DNA of 64,000 nt from Actinomycetota bacterium (GTDB lineage: Bacteria > Actinomycetota > Actinomycetes > Streptosporangiales > Streptosporangiaceae), in assembly GCA_003168255.1 (NCBI GenBank), contig PMSU01000130.1:1-64000 (forward strand), given 5' to 3'. The position numbers were made by a program, and so were the translations under genes. The notes under the pieces were generated by a model, which saw nothing but the letters and a program-made list of their open reading frames with translations, had not been told where the DNA came from and ran no database searches. Shown one piece after another: positions 37,291 to 49,193 of the stretch; within the stretch, counting starts at the first letter, position 1, and the number at the start of each line of letters is the position of its first letter.

Positions 37291-39894
37291 TCACCCGACC
37301 CTGGCTGCCGGGCGGACGGTCAGTGCGTCGGCGGTCTCGTCCCGGTCTACCTCCACCCGGTCCCCGTCGCTGATCTCGCCCGCGAGCAGCGCCTTGGCCA
37401 GCTGATCGCCGATGGCCGACTGCACCAGCCTGCGCAACGGCCGCGCGCCAAACAGCGGGTCGAACCCGGTCAGCGCCAGCCACTCCCGCGCCGCCGGTGT
37501 CACGGTAAGCACCAGCCTGCGGTCGGCAAGCCGCCTGGCCAGCCGGTCCACCTGCAGATCGACGATCTCGGCGAGCTCCGCAGTGGTCAGCGAGTCGAAG
37601 ATGATCACATCATCGAGCCGGTTGAGGAACTCAGGCTTGAATGTGGCACGGACCACGGCCATCACGGCGGCCTTTTTCGCGCTCTCGTCCAGCGCCGGGT
37701 CCGCGATGAACTGGGATCCGAGGTTGGAGGTGAGGATCAGGATGCTGTTGCGGAAGTCCACGGTCCGGCCCTGCCCGTCGGTGAGCCTGCCGTCGTCGAG
37801 CACCTGGAGCAGGACGTCAAAGACCTCCGGGTGGGCCTTCTCGACCTCGTCGAGCAGCACCACGCAATACGGCCTGCGGCGGACGGCCTCGGTCAGCTGG
37901 CCGCCTTCCTCGTAGCCGATGTAGCCGGGCGGCGCGCCGACCAGCCTGGCCACGGAGTGCTTCTCCCCGTACTCGCTCATGTCGATGCGGACCATGGCGC
38001 GCTCATCATCGAAGAGGAACTCGGCAAGAGCCTTGGCCAGCTCGGTCTTTCCGACGCCGGTGGGCCCGAGGAAAAGGAACGAGCCGTCTGGCCGGTCGGG
38101 ATCGGCCACGCCGGCGCGTGCCCGGCGTACCGCGTCCGACACCGCCTGCACCGCGCTGGACTGGCCGATCATGCGCTTGCCCAGCTCGGATTCCATCCGG
38201 AGCAGCTTGCCCGTCTCCCCCTCGAGCAGGCGACCGGCCGGGATGCCAGTCCACGCGGAGACGACGTCCGCGACGTCGTCCGGCCCGACTTCTTCCTTGA
38301 CCATCGGCGCGCCGTCTCCGCCGACGGCGTCGCCCCCCGCAGCCGCGGCCTCGGCCAGCTCCCGCTCGAGTGCGGGGATCTCTCCGTACATGAGCCTGGA
38401 TGCCGAATCAAAGTCCGCGTCCCGCTGTGCGCGTTCGGCCTGGCCCTTGAGGTCGTCAAGGCGCTTCTTCAGCTCGCCGACCTTGTTGAGGTCGGCCTTC
38501 TCCCTGTCCCACCGTGCCACGAGGGCGGTCAGCTGCTCCTGCCGGTCGGCCAGATCCCGGCGGAGCCGCTCGAGCCGCTCCTTGCTCGCCGCGTCCGCTT
38601 CCCGGCCGAGGGCGAGCTCCTCCATCTTCATCCGGTCAACGGTCCGCTGCAGCTCGTCGATCTCGACCGGTCGCGAATCGATCTCCATGCGCAGCCGGGA
38701 AGCGGCCTCGTCGATCAGGTCGATCGCCTTGTCCGGCAGGAACCTGGCGGTGATGTAGCGGTCGGACAGCGCGGCCGCCGCGACGAGCGCGGCGTCAGAG
38801 ATCTGCACCTTGTGGTGCGCCTCGTAGCGTCCCTTGAGCCCGCGGAGGATCGCGATCGTGTCCTCGACCGAAGGCTCGCCCACGAAGACCTGCTGGAACC
38901 GCCGCTCCAGGGCCGGGTCTTTCTCGATCCGCTGACGGTATTCGTCGAGCGTGGTCGCCCCGACCATGCGAAGCTCACCGCGGGCGAGCATCGGCTTGAG
39001 CATGTTGCCGGCGTCCATGGCGCCCTCGGCCGCACCCGCCCCGACGACCGTGTGCAGCTCGTCGATGAACGTGATGACCTGGCCTTCGCTCTCCTTGATC
39101 TCGTTCAGCACCGCCTTGAGCCGCTCCTCGAACTCACCGCGGTACTTCGCGCCGGCGAGCATGGCGCCAAGGTCGAGCGATATCAGGCGCTTCCCGCGCA
39201 GCGACTCTGGCACGTCACCGGCGACCACGCGCTGGGCGAGCCCCTCCACGACCGCGGTCTTGCCGACTCCGGGCTCGCCGATGAGTACCGGGTTGTTCTT
39301 GGTCCGCCGGGACAGGACCTGGATGACCCGCCGGATCTCGGCATCGCGGCCGATCACCGGGTCGAGGCCGCCAGCCCGGGCGCGTTCGGTCAGGTCGATT
39401 CCGTACTTCTCCAGCGCCTGGTAAGTGCCCTCGGGATCCTCGGAGGTGACACGGGCGTGCCCGCGCACCTTCCCGAACGCCTCAACCAGCGCCTCGGGCC
39501 CGGCTCCGGCCCGCTTGAGCAGGCTGGCCACCTCGCCGCCGCTGGTGGCGAGGCCGACGAGCAGATGCTCGGTAGACACGAACTCGTCACCTAGCTGCCG
39601 GGCCTGCTCCGCCGCGGTATTGATCGACGCCAGCAGCGGACGGGAGGTCTCCGGGGCGCTCGCGGTCGCGCCCGCCACCCGGGGCAGCCGGGCGAGAAGT
39701 TCCTGCGTGTCGCGCAGGACATCGGCCGGGTCGGCGCCGACGGCCCGCAGCAGCGGCGCCGCCGTACCGCCGGCCTGCTCGATCAGGGCGGCGAGCAGGT
39801 GCGGCGGTCCCACCTGCGGGTGGCCGTCCGCCGCCGCACGCCGCACCGAGGCGGTCAGCGCTTCCTGGCTCTTGCGAGTGAGCTTTTCGTCCAT
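37291..39894 (-). CDS. clpB: ATP-dependent disaggregase ClpB
   Basis: 867 residues, Hsp100 disaggregase working with DnaK. Clp N domain (residues 1-145), AAA1 with Walker A GEPGVGKT at 206-213, the long coiled-coil middle domain (about 400-530) that distinguishes it from ClpC, and AAA2 with GPTGVGKT near 605. The start ATG at 39894 is only 5 bp past the hspR stop, with AGGAAGC as ribosome site, so it is the last gene of the dnaK operon. It is convergent with the TPR-like gene. Confidence 0.97.
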   Translation of the reverse strand: MDEKLTRKSQEALTASVRRAAADGHPQVGPPHLLAALIEQAGGTAAPLLRAVGADPADVLRDTQELLARLPRVAGATASAPETSRPLLASINTAAEQARQLGDEFVSTEHLLVGLATSGGEVASLLKRAGAGPEALVEAFGKVRGHARVTSEDPEGTYQALEKYGIDLTERARAGGLDPVIGRDAEIRRVIQVLSRRTKNNPVLIGEPGVGKTAVVEGLAQRVVAGDVPESLRGKRLISLDLGAMLAGAKYRGEFEERLKAVLNEIKESEGQVITFIDELHTVVGAGAAEGAMDAGNMLKPMLARGELRMVGATTLDEYRQRIEKDPALERRFQQVFVGEPSVEDTIAILRGLKGRYEAHHKVQISDAALVAAAALSDRYITARFLPDKAIDLIDEAASRLRMEIDSRPVEIDELQRTVDRMKMEELALGREADAASKERLERLRRDLADRQEQLTALVARWDREKADLNKVGELKKRLDDLKGQAERAQRDADFDSASRLMYGEIPALERELAEAAAAGGDAVGGDGAPMVKEEVGPDDVADVVSAWTGIPAGRLLEGETGKLLRMESELGKRMIGQSSAVQAVSDAVRRARAGVADPDRPDGSFLFLGPTGVGKTELAKALAEFLFDDERAMVRIDMSEYGEKHSVARLVGAPPGYIGYEEGGQLTEAVRRRPYCVVLLDEVEKAHPEVFDVLLQVLDDGRLTDGQGRTVDFRNSILILTSNLGSQFIADPALDESAKKAAVMAVVRATFKPEFLNRLDDVIIFDSLTTAELAEIVDLQVDRLARRLADRRLVLTVTPAAREWLALTGFDPLFGARPLRRLVQSAIGDQLAKALLAGEISDGDRVEVDRDETADALTVRPAARVG

Positions 39895-39899
39895 GCTTC

Positions 39900-40364
39900 C
39901 TATGGCTTTCCTTGATCTTGCGGTGCCGGTGGCGGCACCCAGTGGGTTATCTGCGACGAGCGAACGGGAACGAGGTCGGCACCTGTCGGCCGGCCTCTCC
40001 TCAGCTCGGCAAGCCGGGCAGCGACTGCCCGGGTGGACTCGAGCTCGGCGCGCAGCACGGCGATCTGCGCATGCAGCTCCACGACGAGCTTGTGGGACCG
40101 CTCAAGTTCGCCGCCCAGCTCGAGGATTCGCTTGATCCCGGACAGGTTCACTCCCTCTTCCTGGGAGAGTCGCTGGACCTCGCGCAGAGCAAGGATGTTG
40201 CGCATCGAATAGCGGCGGCCCCGCCCGGGGGTCCGGCCGGGCGAGACCAGGCCGAGCCGGTCGTAGGCGCGCAGCGTCTGCGGGTGCAGGCCGGCTAGCT
40301 GGGCAGCAACGGAGATGACGTACACAGGCGTGTCGTCGGACAGGCGGTCGAACGGGCTCGTCAT
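39900..40364 (-). CDS. hspR: MerR-family heat shock repressor HspR
   Basis: 154 residues. N-terminal MerR-type winged HTH ([38 protein letters not shown]) and a coiled-coil ([20 protein letters not shown]). HspR binds HAIR sites upstream of dnaK with DnaK as co-repressor (S. coelicolor and M. tuberculosis knowledge). Ribosome site GAGGAG precedes the ATG. The matching HAIR elements are at 44293-44365, upstream of dnaK, closing the feedback loop within this operon. Confidence 0.95.
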   Translation of the reverse strand: MTSPFDRLSDDTPVYVISVAAQLAGLHPQTLRAYDRLGLVSPGRTPGRGRRYSMRNILALREVQRLSQEEGVNLSGIKRILELGGELERSHKLVVELHAQIAVLRAELESTRAVAARLAELRRGRPTGADLVPVRSSQITHWVPPPAPQDQGKP

Positions 40365-40435
40365 GTCAGCTCCTCCTCACCCGATAACCTCGCAGGTCGT
40401 GCCCCTCCGGGCCGCCTGCTCGTCCGGCTCACCGG

Positions 40436-41587
40436 TCAGCTCCTTGCCCGCTGCAGCAGGTCCCCGCGCGGATCATCGCCCGCGGTCGCCGCGCGGAACG
40501 ACTCCAGGGCCTCGCGGGCCTTGTTGTCCAGCTTGGCCGGGACCACGACCTCCACGGTGACGAGCATGTCGCCGTTGAGCCCGTCCGAGCGGCGGCGGAC
40601 GCCTCTGCCCTTGACCCTGAAGGTGCGCCCGTTCGGAGTGCCGGGAGGGATGCGTACCGTGACCGGCACGCCCCGGTGAGACGGCACCTTGATCTCCGCG
40701 CCCAGCGCCGCCTCGGTGAAGGCCACGGGGACGCTGACGGTCAGGTTGTCGCCCGACCTGCCGAACACCTTGTCCGGCGTGACATGCACCTTGACATACA
40801 GGTCACCTGCCGGGCCGCCGCGCTCGCCTGGTGCCCCCTTGCCCTTGAGCCGGATCCGCTGGCCGTCCGCCACCCCGGCCGGGATGCGCGCCTGGATGGT
40901 CCGGGTACTCATTGCCCGGCCGCTGCCGGAGCACACCGTGCAAGGATCGTCGACCACCATGCCGCGTCCCCGGCAGGTGCGGCATGGCTCAGACAGCGCG
41001 AACCCGCCCAGGTTCCTGCTGGCCTGACCCGTTCCCTCGCAGGTCGGGCACACCCGGGGCACGGTGCCGGCCTTGGCGCCTGTCCCGTGGCACACTCCGC
41101 ACGGCCCCTCGCCCGCGAGCCGCAGCGAGACGGTGGATCCCTCGATGGCGTCGGTGAACGCGAGCGTGGTCTCCGTCTCTATGTCGGCACCGCGCCGCGG
41201 CTTGGCCTGCGTTCCGCGACCGCCGAACATCCCGCCGAGCAGGTCGCCGAGCCGGGCGCCGGTGGTGTTCCCGCTACCGAACAGGTCGCCCAGGTCATAG
41301 CCGCCCTGGTTGCCCTGTCCGCCGCCGCGCGGCATCCGCAGCCCCCCGCTACCGAACAGGGACCGCGCCTCGTCGTACTCCTTGCGTCGCTTCTCGTCAG
41401 CCAGGACGGTGTGTGCCTCGGAGATCTCCTTGAAGCGTTCCTCCGATGAGGCATTGCCCTTGTTCGCGTCTGGGTGGTATTTCCTCGCCAGCTTGCGGTA
41501 GGACTGCTTGATCTCATCGGCGGACGCGTTCTTGGAGACGCCGAGGGTCTTGTAGTAGTCCTTCTCGAGGAAGTCCTTCGTGCTCAC
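40436..41587 (-). CDS. dnaJ: molecular chaperone DnaJ
   Basis: 383 residues, co-chaperone that stimulates DnaK ATPase. J-domain with HPD in KYHPDANKG (about residues 36-44), Gly-rich and Gly/Phe region (about 75-130), and four zinc repeats CGVCHGTG, CPTCEGTG, CRTCRGRG, CTVCSGSG, then the substrate-binding beta domain. GTG start at 41587 after GAGGAGGG, 20 bp past the grpE stop. The zinc-repeat type marks it as DnaJ1 of the dnaK operon. Confidence 0.96.
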   Translation of the reverse strand: MSTKDFLEKDYYKTLGVSKNASADEIKQSYRKLARKYHPDANKGNASSEERFKEISEAHTVLADEKRRKEYDEARSLFGSGGLRMPRGGGQGNQGGYDLGDLFGSGNTTGARLGDLLGGMFGGRGTQAKPRRGADIETETTLAFTDAIEGSTVSLRLAGEGPCGVCHGTGAKAGTVPRVCPTCEGTGQASRNLGGFALSEPCRTCRGRGMVVDDPCTVCSGSGRAMSTRTIQARIPAGVADGQRIRLKGKGAPGERGGPAGDLYVKVHVTPDKVFGRSGDNLTVSVPVAFTEAALGAEIKVPSHRGVPVTVRIPPGTPNGRTFRVKGRGVRRRSDGLNGDMLVTVEVVVPAKLDNKAREALESFRAATAGDDPRGDLLQRARS

Positions 41588-41607
41588 TGGTCCCTCCTCG
41601 TCCGGCT

Positions 41608-42386
41608 TCAGCCGCCGCTATCCGCAGGTGCCTCCTGCGGTGAAGTACTGCCCCGCTCGTCGGCCTCGCCCGGGACCTGCCCGGCGGCCGCCTCCGGCGC
41701 GCCACCTTCGCTCTCACCGGCACCCTCGCCGCCCGGCTCTGCGACCGCGACCCTGGCTGGGCGCAGGATACGGTCGCCTATCTTGTATCCGGGCTGCAGG
41801 ATCTGAACTGCTGTAGGCAAGCTCACATCACCGGAGTAGGAGTGCATCAGAGCCTCGTGCACCACCGGGTCGAAAGGTTCCCCCGTCTCTCCGTAGCTCA
41901 CCAGGCCGAGCTTGGCGACCGCCGACTCCAGCGACTCCGCGACGGACTTGAACCCGCCGGATAGCTCGCCGTGGTCCCTGGCCCGGCCGATGTCGTCCAG
42001 GGCCGGGAGCAGCTCGACCAGCACGTTAGCGAGTGCCAGCTCGCGGACGGCCGCCCTGTCGCGCTCCACGCGCTTGCGATAATTGGCGTACTCCGCCTGG
42101 AGCCGCTGTAGGTCAGAGGTCCGCTCCGCAAGCTGGGCGAGCGCTGCCGTCGCCTCGGGGTCGGCAGCGGCAGCAGCGGGCCGGCTGTCCGGCGAACCGG
42201 GCTTACCCTGCCCGGCAGCCGGATGCCAGCCGGACCGGGGCTGGCCGGCCGCCGTTTCCCCTGCTGTCTGCGCAGGGCCGGCTGCCCCACCGGACCGGCC
42301 AGGATCCCTGACCTGTCCGGTGGTCGGGTCGATGCGCCTGTGATCGCGGATCACCGGCCCTGTGTTGATGTCCTCGGAAGAACCCA

Positions 42387-42387
<1 letters not shown>
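41608..42387 (-). CDS. grpE: nucleotide exchange factor GrpE
   Basis: 259 residues, releases ADP from DnaK. The first 100 residues are a low-complexity, probably disordered tail, and the C-terminal 55 are Gly/Glu-rich as well. The core (about 90-200) has the long dimer coiled coil LQRLQAEYANYRKRVERDR and the beta cap EPFDPVVHEALMHSYSGDV. Overlaps the dnaK stop by one base (TGATG). Confidence 0.94.
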
Positions 42388-44261
<1,874 letters not shown>

Positions 44262-44292
44262 GTGTCGTCCCTAATGATTGAGCGTTGGATAA

Positions 44293-44313
44293 GTTGAGCG
44301 CTGCCCGCGCAAG
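44293..44313. promoter_or_regulatory. second HAIR-like HspR site, close to dnaK
   Basis: GTTGAGC-N7-GCGCAAG fits the HAIR consensus CTTGAGT-N7-ACTCAAG with three changes. It ends 32 bp from the dnaK ATG, likely in the transcript leader. Confidence 0.55.
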
Positions 44314-44344
44314 GTTGCCAGATCAGTCTATGCAAGTCAAATGA

Positions 44345-44365
44345 CTTGAGCCGAACGGGCTCAAC
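44345..44365. promoter_or_regulatory. HAIR element (HspR operator) upstream of dnaK
   Basis: CTTGAGC-N7-GCTCAAC matches the HAIR consensus CTTGAGT-N7-ACTCAAG at 11 of 14 fixed positions and is a near-perfect inverted repeat. It lies 84 bp upstream of the dnaK ATG. Confidence 0.85.
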
Positions 44366-44586
44366 TTTAGTAACACCCGGTCGGCCAGCAACATTCCGGC
44401 TCTGCCGAGACTGGCATCTTCCCTGGTCAGCCACCGGATAAGCCGCGTGGACCGACCTTACGTGCCACCTGCGCCGGTCTCGTACCTAGCCGGGGTTCCC
44501 GCGGGATGCACGGCGGCGGGGCTGGCAGCCGGCCGACCGGTCCGCGACCGCGGGATTGCCCGCCAAGCGCACCCGGCGCGGCACTC

Positions 44587-44615
44587 TTGACGAAATCTTG
44601 GCGCGGAGTAAGAAT
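44587..44615 (+). promoter_or_regulatory. lacI-type gene promoter candidate
   Basis: TTGACG (44587-44592) and AAGAAT (44610-44615) with exactly 17 bp between. Transcription would start near 44622, just before the operator. Confidence 0.55.
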
Positions 44616-44629
44616 GATCCAATCCCAAG

Positions 44630-44645
44630 TTGGAATCGCTTCCAA
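44630..44645. promoter_or_regulatory. LacI-family operator
   Basis: TTGGAATCGCTTCCAA is a 16-bp palindrome with perfect 6-bp arms and the CG centre typical of LacI-family operators. It lies immediately downstream of the promoter candidate, so the regulator likely represses itself. Confidence 0.8.
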
Positions 44646-44668
44646 CAGGGCGGCGCCGCTCAAGGGGA

Positions 44669-45856
44669 ATGCCTGTGCGCACTTCGGCCCGGCCGACGAT
44701 GGCCGACGTTGCCGCAGCCGCGGGAGTAGGGATGGGCACTGTCTCTCGTGTGGTCAACGGGGGCGTGAACGTCAGGGAATCGACCCGCCGCCAGGTCCTA
44801 GAGGTCATCGAGCGGCTGGGATACCGGCCGAGCCACCTCGCGGCTGCCCTGTCTCGCGGTACGCCGCGCACCGTCGCCATCCTGGTACCGCACCTGACCA
44901 GGCCGTCGACCGTGGTGCGGCTGGCGGGCGCGCTCGCGGTGCTGGACGAGCAGGGCTACGACACGATCGTCTGCAATGTCGATACGCCGGAGCAGCGCGA
45001 TCACCATCTGACTGCCCTGACCGTCAGGCACCGGGCCGACGGCGTGATCATCGTGTCGATCCCCGTTGCCAAGCACCGTATCGCGGCATTCCTGCGCGGC
45101 TCCATCCCGATAGTGACCGTCGATGCGGTCGCCGCCGGGGTACCGCAGACGATCATTGATGACGTGGCGGGCGGACGGCTGGCCACAGCGCACCTGCTGA
45201 GCCTCGGCCACCGGCGGATCGGGTTCGTCGGCGATCCCGCGACCCGCGAGACGGAGCAGGATCTGGGCTTCACCTCGTCCAGGTTCCGGCTACAGGGATA
45301 CCGGCGGGAACTCACCGAGGCCGGGATCGACTTCGACCCTGAGCTTGTCCGGCTTGGACCGCACAGCGCGGCGGTGGCGGCTGACCTGGCCGGCTGCCTG
45401 CTCCGGCTGCCCGATCCGCCAACCGCTATCTTCGCCGCCTCCGATACGCAGGCGATGGGCGTACTCAGCGCCGCGGAGCGCTGTGGCTTCCCGGTGCCGG
45501 ACCGATTGTCAGTCGTGGGCTTCGATGACATCGAGCTCACCGCGCTGCTCAACCTCAGTACCGTGCATCAGCCGCTCGAGCACAGCGGAGCCGAGGGCGC
45601 CAGGCGGCTGTGTGCCCTGCTGGATGGTGCCAAGGTCAGGCCGCTGCGCCAGCAATTGCCGCTCCGCATGGTCCAGCGGACAAGCTCTGCCCGGCCAGCC
45701 CGGGCCGGATCAGGCGGCGGCAGGTCTCATCTTCTCCCGGCGGGCGCCGACCGCCGGGAGCGTGAACGCGGCAAATTCAGCCCGCACGCCTGGCGGCGGG
45801 TAACCGATGTCAGGCTCCCCAGGCGCAACGACTACTGCGCCGAGGGAGTCGTGTAG
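44669..45856 (+). CDS. LacI family transcriptional regulator
   Basis: 395 residues from the ATG at 44669; a GTG at 44675 has better spacing from CAAGGGG. A TTG at 44630 in the same frame lies inside the operator and is rejected. HTH at residues 10-30 (PTMADVAAAAGVGMGTVSRV) with the LacI hinge helix SHLAAALSRGTP. The effector domain is the periplasmic-binding fold (VAILVPHL to VVGFDDIEL, HQPLEHSG). The last 50 residues are an unusual basic extension. It heads the sugar ABC transporter and likely controls it. Confidence 0.92.
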   Translation: MPVRTSARPTMADVAAAAGVGMGTVSRVVNGGVNVRESTRRQVLEVIERLGYRPSHLAAALSRGTPRTVAILVPHLTRPSTVVRLAGALAVLDEQGYDTIVCNVDTPEQRDHHLTALTVRHRADGVIIVSIPVAKHRIAAFLRGSIPIVTVDAVAAGVPQTIIDDVAGGRLATAHLLSLGHRRIGFVGDPATRETEQDLGFTSSRFRLQGYRRELTEAGIDFDPELVRLGPHSAAVAADLAGCLLRLPDPPTAIFAASDTQAMGVLSAAERCGFPVPDRLSVVGFDDIELTALLNLSTVHQPLEHSGAEGARRLCALLDGAKVRPLRQQLPLRMVQRTSSARPARAGSGGGRSHLLPAGADRRERERGKFSPHAWRRVTDVRLPRRNDYCAEGVV

Positions 45857-45857
45857 T

Positions 45858-45905
45858 GGCCTGCCCCGCGCGGATCCCGCGTCCCGCACTAGCTGCGGGC
45901 AGGCC
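45858..45905 (+). terminator. hairpin between lacI and the binding-protein gene
   Basis: GGCCTGCCCCGC (45858-45869) pairs with GCGGGCAGGCC (45895-45905), with one C bulged, starting 2 bp past the lacI stop. It may end the lacI transcript or modulate read-through to the transporter genes. No second copy of the LacI operator was found upstream of 45993. Confidence 0.4.
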
Positions 45906-45992
45906 GGGCATTCACCGATTCGCCGGTACCGCCGCCGTCCGGGCGCATGCCCGTGCCCGGTGTGCCAGCGCCAACCACGCTCTGGAGGAACG

Positions 45993-47318
45993 ATGAGCAA
46001 TCGCGGTCGCCAGCGGAGCAATTCCGAGCGTCGTGCCCGGGGGCGGCCGGGCGCCCGCGCCTGGCGCCCGGTCATCGGGCTGGCCGTCGCGGCGCTCGCC
46101 GCGTCGGCGCTCGCCGCCTGCGGCACCGCCGGCGCGTCCACCGGGCCGGTCACGCTGAATTTCTACTTCTACCCGGACACCTCCCACGCCACCCAGGACT
46201 CCATCAACAACTGCAACAACCAGAACGGCGGCAAGTACAAGATCTCCTACCAGCTGCTGCCGCAAGGCTCTGATGACCAGCGGCAGCAGCTGGTCCGGCG
46301 GCTGGCCGCGCACGACGACACCATGGACATCCTCGGCCTCGACGTGACCTGGGAAGCCGAGTTCGCCCAGGCAGGCTGGATCGAGCCGTGGACCGGCGCG
46401 TACAAGGCCGAGGCCGAGGCCGGCACGCTCGTGCCCGCTCTGGACACCGGGATATGGAAGGGCAAGCTCTACGCGGTGCCGGACAACAGCAACACCCAGC
46501 TGCTGTGGTACCGCTCCGACCTCGTGCCGAACCCGCCCACGACCTGGGCCCAGATGTTCGCCGACTCGGCGCGGCTGGCCAGGGAGGGCAAGCCGCATCT
46601 CATCGAGATCCAGGATGCGCAGTACGAGGGCGCGACCGTCTGGTTCAACACGATGGTGGCTAGCGCGGGCGGCACCATCCTGAACCCGGACGCGACCAAG
46701 GTGACACTCGGGGCGCCCGGCCTCAAGGCCCTGTCTATCATGAAGCAGCTGGCCACTGGCCCCGGCGCGGACCCGTCGCTGGATGTGCAGATGGAGAACC
46801 AGAACCGGATCGCCATGGAGGGTGGCTCGGCAGCCTTCGAGCTGAACTACCCCTTCGTGTATCCGTCCATGAAGGCCGACAACCCGGCGATGTTCAAGAC
46901 CTTCAGGTGGGCGCTCTACCCGGAGGTCACCCCCGGCGTGCCGGCCAAGGTGACGATCGGCGGCACGGACCTCACGGTCAGCGCGTACTCGCAGCACAAG
47001 GCGCTCGCCTTCCAGGCCGCGCTGTGCATACGCGACAGGCAGAACCAGATCATCAACGCCGACGTCGGTGGCGTCCCGCCCACGATCACCAGCCTCTACA
47101 ACGACCCGGCGCTGTTCGCCGACTACCCGTTCCACGCCGACATCCTGAAGGAGCTTGAGAACGCGAGCGTCCGGCCGAAGTCACCTGTCTACCAGGTCGT
47201 GTCCATCGACATCTCGCACCTGATCTCACCGGCGTCCGGCATCAACCCGGCGGGCACAAAGAAGTCGATGATCAGCCAGCTCAACGACGCACTGCAATCG
47301 AAGGGCCTGGTCCCGTGA
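45993..47318 (+). CDS. sugar ABC transporter substrate-binding lipoprotein
   Basis: 441 residues from the ATG at 45993 behind GGAGGAACG; the frame opens earlier but without homology. Type II lipoprotein signal with lipobox ALAAC (cysteine about residue 44), so it is anchored outside the membrane. The mature part is a class B binding protein (family 1, trehalose/maltose-like): DILGLDVTWEAEFAQAGWI, KLYAVPDNSNTQLLWYRSDL, ATVWFNTMVASAGG, ALYPEVTPG. Four genes downstream form the rest of the transporter. Confidence 0.94.
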   Translation: MSNRGRQRSNSERRARGRPGARAWRPVIGLAVAALAASALAACGTAGASTGPVTLNFYFYPDTSHATQDSINNCNNQNGGKYKISYQLLPQGSDDQRQQLVRRLAAHDDTMDILGLDVTWEAEFAQAGWIEPWTGAYKAEAEAGTLVPALDTGIWKGKLYAVPDNSNTQLLWYRSDLVPNPPTTWAQMFADSARLAREGKPHLIEIQDAQYEGATVWFNTMVASAGGTILNPDATKVTLGAPGLKALSIMKQLATGPGADPSLDVQMENQNRIAMEGGSAAFELNYPFVYPSMKADNPAMFKTFRWALYPEVTPGVPAKVTIGGTDLTVSAYSQHKALAFQAALCIRDRQNQIINADVGGVPPTITSLYNDPALFADYPFHADILKELENASVRPKSPVYQVVSIDISHLISPASGINPAGTKKSMISQLNDALQSKGLVP

Positions 47319-47367
47319 GCCGCCGCGCAGCAGGCGGCGGGCAGGCCGCGAGGGAAGGAAGGGGCCG

Positions 47368-48312
47368 ATGACCGCCAGCACCGATACGGTCACCAGCGAC
47401 CAGACAGCAAAGCCAGGAAAACGCAAGGCGCCGCTGTCGGAAGGCGCACGGGCCGAGCGCAGGCTTGGCTGGATACTGTGCGCCCCGGCCGTCATCGTGA
47501 TGATCGCCGTGACCGCCTACCCGGTCGGGTACGCCATTTACCTGTCGCTGGAGCGCTACAACCTGGAGCTGCCGCAAGCCGTCAAGTTCATCGGCTTCTC
47601 TAACTACGCTGCGGTGCTCAGCTCCCCGTACTGGTGGCAGGCGCTGAAGGTGACCCTGATCATCACGGTCTTCTCGGTCGCCATCTCGCTGGTGCTCGGC
47701 ATGCTGCTGGCCCTGCTCATGCACCGGACGCTCTTCGGCCGGGGAACGGTCCGCACCGCGGCCCTCATCCCTTACGGAATCGTCACAGTCGCCGCGGCTT
47801 ACGGCTGGCAGTACGCATGGACGCCAGGGCAGGGTTACCTGTCGGCGGCGTTCAACAACAGCGCTCCGCTGACCTCCGAAGTCAAGGCCATCGCCGTCAT
47901 CATCCTGGCGGAAATATGGAAGACCACCCCGTTCATGGGGTTGCTGCTGCTGGCCGGGCTGTCGCTGGTGTCCGAGGACCTGCAGAAGGCCGCGAAGGTG
48001 GATGGCGCGACCGCCTGGCAGCGCTTCACCAAGATCACGCTGCCGCTGATGAAGCCGGCCATCCTGGTCGCGCTGCTGTTCCGCACGCTCGACTCGTTCC
48101 GGATCTTCGACAACATCTATATCCTCACGGACGGCGCCAACGGCACCGGATCCGTTTCGATCCTCGGCTACGACAACCTGTTCAACGCCCTGAACCTGGG
48201 TATCGGATCCGCGATCTCGATCCTGATCTTCATCTGCGTGGCGATCATCGCCTTCGTGTTCATCAGGCTCTTTGGCACCGCGGCCCCCGGCACGGACATC
48301 GGGAAGAGGTGA
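47368..48312 (+). CDS. sugar ABC transporter permease (MalF type)
   Basis: 314 residues, six membrane helices. The EAA loop that contacts the ATPase is [20 protein letters not shown] (about residues 205-225). N-terminal 30 residues are cytosolic and basic. Starts ATG at 47368 after GGAAGGAAGGGG, 49 bp past the binding-protein stop. Partner of the permease encoded 7 bp downstream. Confidence 0.95.
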   Translation: MTASTDTVTSDQTAKPGKRKAPLSEGARAERRLGWILCAPAVIVMIAVTAYPVGYAIYLSLERYNLELPQAVKFIGFSNYAAVLSSPYWWQALKVTLIITVFSVAISLVLGMLLALLMHRTLFGRGTVRTAALIPYGIVTVAAAYGWQYAWTPGQGYLSAAFNNSAPLTSEVKAIAVIILAEIWKTTPFMGLLLLAGLSLVSEDLQKAAKVDGATAWQRFTKITLPLMKPAILVALLFRTLDSFRIFDNIYILTDGANGTGSVSILGYDNLFNALNLGIGSAISILIFICVAIIAFVFIRLFGTAAPGTDIGKR

Positions 48313-48319
48313 CCCGCTG

Positions 48320-49159
48320 ATGGCTGCTGTTACGACCACACCACGCCAGAAGGCTGGCTGGGGGACGGCCAACTTCGTCGTCATCGCGCTGGCGATGATC
48401 CCGGTGCTCTGGCTGGCCTCGCTGTCCTTCAAGACGCCGGCGGCGGTCCTCGACCCGTCCTTGATCCCGAGCCAGTGGACCTTGGGAAACTACTCCCAGA
48501 TCCTGAAGACCTCGCAGTTCATCAGGCCGCTGATCAACTCGATCGGCATCGGCCTCATCGCGACGCTGATCGCCGTCCTGTTCGCCTCGATGGCGGCATA
48601 CGCGGTCGCGCGGCTGCGGTTCCCCGGCAAGGGCGTGCTCATCGGGATGTCGCTGCTGATCGCCATGTTCCCGGCTATCGCGCTGGTCACCCCGATGTTC
48701 AACATCGAGCGCTCGCTTGGCCTGTTCAACACCTGGCCAGGCCTGATCATCCCTTACGTGGCGTTCGGCCTGCCGCTCGGCATCTACACCCTGTCGGCGT
48801 TCTTCCGCGAGATCCCCTGGGAGCTGGAGAAGGCCGCCAAGGTCGACGGCGCCACGCCATTCCAGGCATTCACGAAGGTCATCGCCCCGCTCGCCGCGCC
48901 GGGGATGGTGACCACGGCGATCCTGGTGTTCATGTTCTGCTGGAACGAGTTCCTGTTCGCGATCTCGTTCACCTCGACGATCGCCTCCCGGACAGCGCCG
49001 GCCTCTATCGCCTACTTCAGCGGCAGCTCCCAGTTCACCGTTCCCACCGGCCCGATTGCGGCCGCCGCGGTGGTCATCACCATCCCGATCATCATCTTCG
49101 TGGTGTTCTTCCAGCGCAGGATCGTGGCCGGCCTCACCTCCGGCGCGGTCAAGGGCTAG
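48320..49159 (+). CDS. sugar ABC transporter permease (MalG type)
   Basis: 279 residues from the ATG at 48320 (GGGAAGAGG upstream), 7 bp past the previous stop. Six membrane helices with the EAA loop [20 protein letters not shown] (about residues 170-190). The first loop is [19 protein letters not shown], typical of MalG/LacG. It forms a heterodimer with the upstream permease. Confidence 0.95.
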   Translation: MAAVTTTPRQKAGWGTANFVVIALAMIPVLWLASLSFKTPAAVLDPSLIPSQWTLGNYSQILKTSQFIRPLINSIGIGLIATLIAVLFASMAAYAVARLRFPGKGVLIGMSLLIAMFPAIALVTPMFNIERSLGLFNTWPGLIIPYVAFGLPLGIYTLSAFFREIPWELEKAAKVDGATPFQAFTKVIAPLAAPGMVTTAILVFMFCWNEFLFAISFTSTIASRTAPASIAYFSGSSQFTVPTGPIAAAAVVITIPIIIFVVFFQRRIVAGLTSGAVKG

Positions 49160-49193
49160 CGGGCAGTACAGACGGGCTAAAGGAGAAAAAACA

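Larger units (their letters stand above)
44262..44668. other. 407-bp divergent intergenic region, dnaK and lacI
   Basis: Holds two HAIR elements on the dnaK side and a promoter and palindromic operator on the lacI side. The middle (about 44380-44580) has no recognised element. Confidence 0.7.

Noticed and set aside
37831-39594. 587-codon open frame opposite clpB
   Set aside because: Low-complexity Leu/Arg/His translation without motifs; clpB on the other strand is a complete Hsp100 protein.
44335-44340. TTGACT on the minus strand as the dnaK -35 element
   Set aside because: No convincing -10 lies 16-18 bp downstream, so no dnaK promoter was called.
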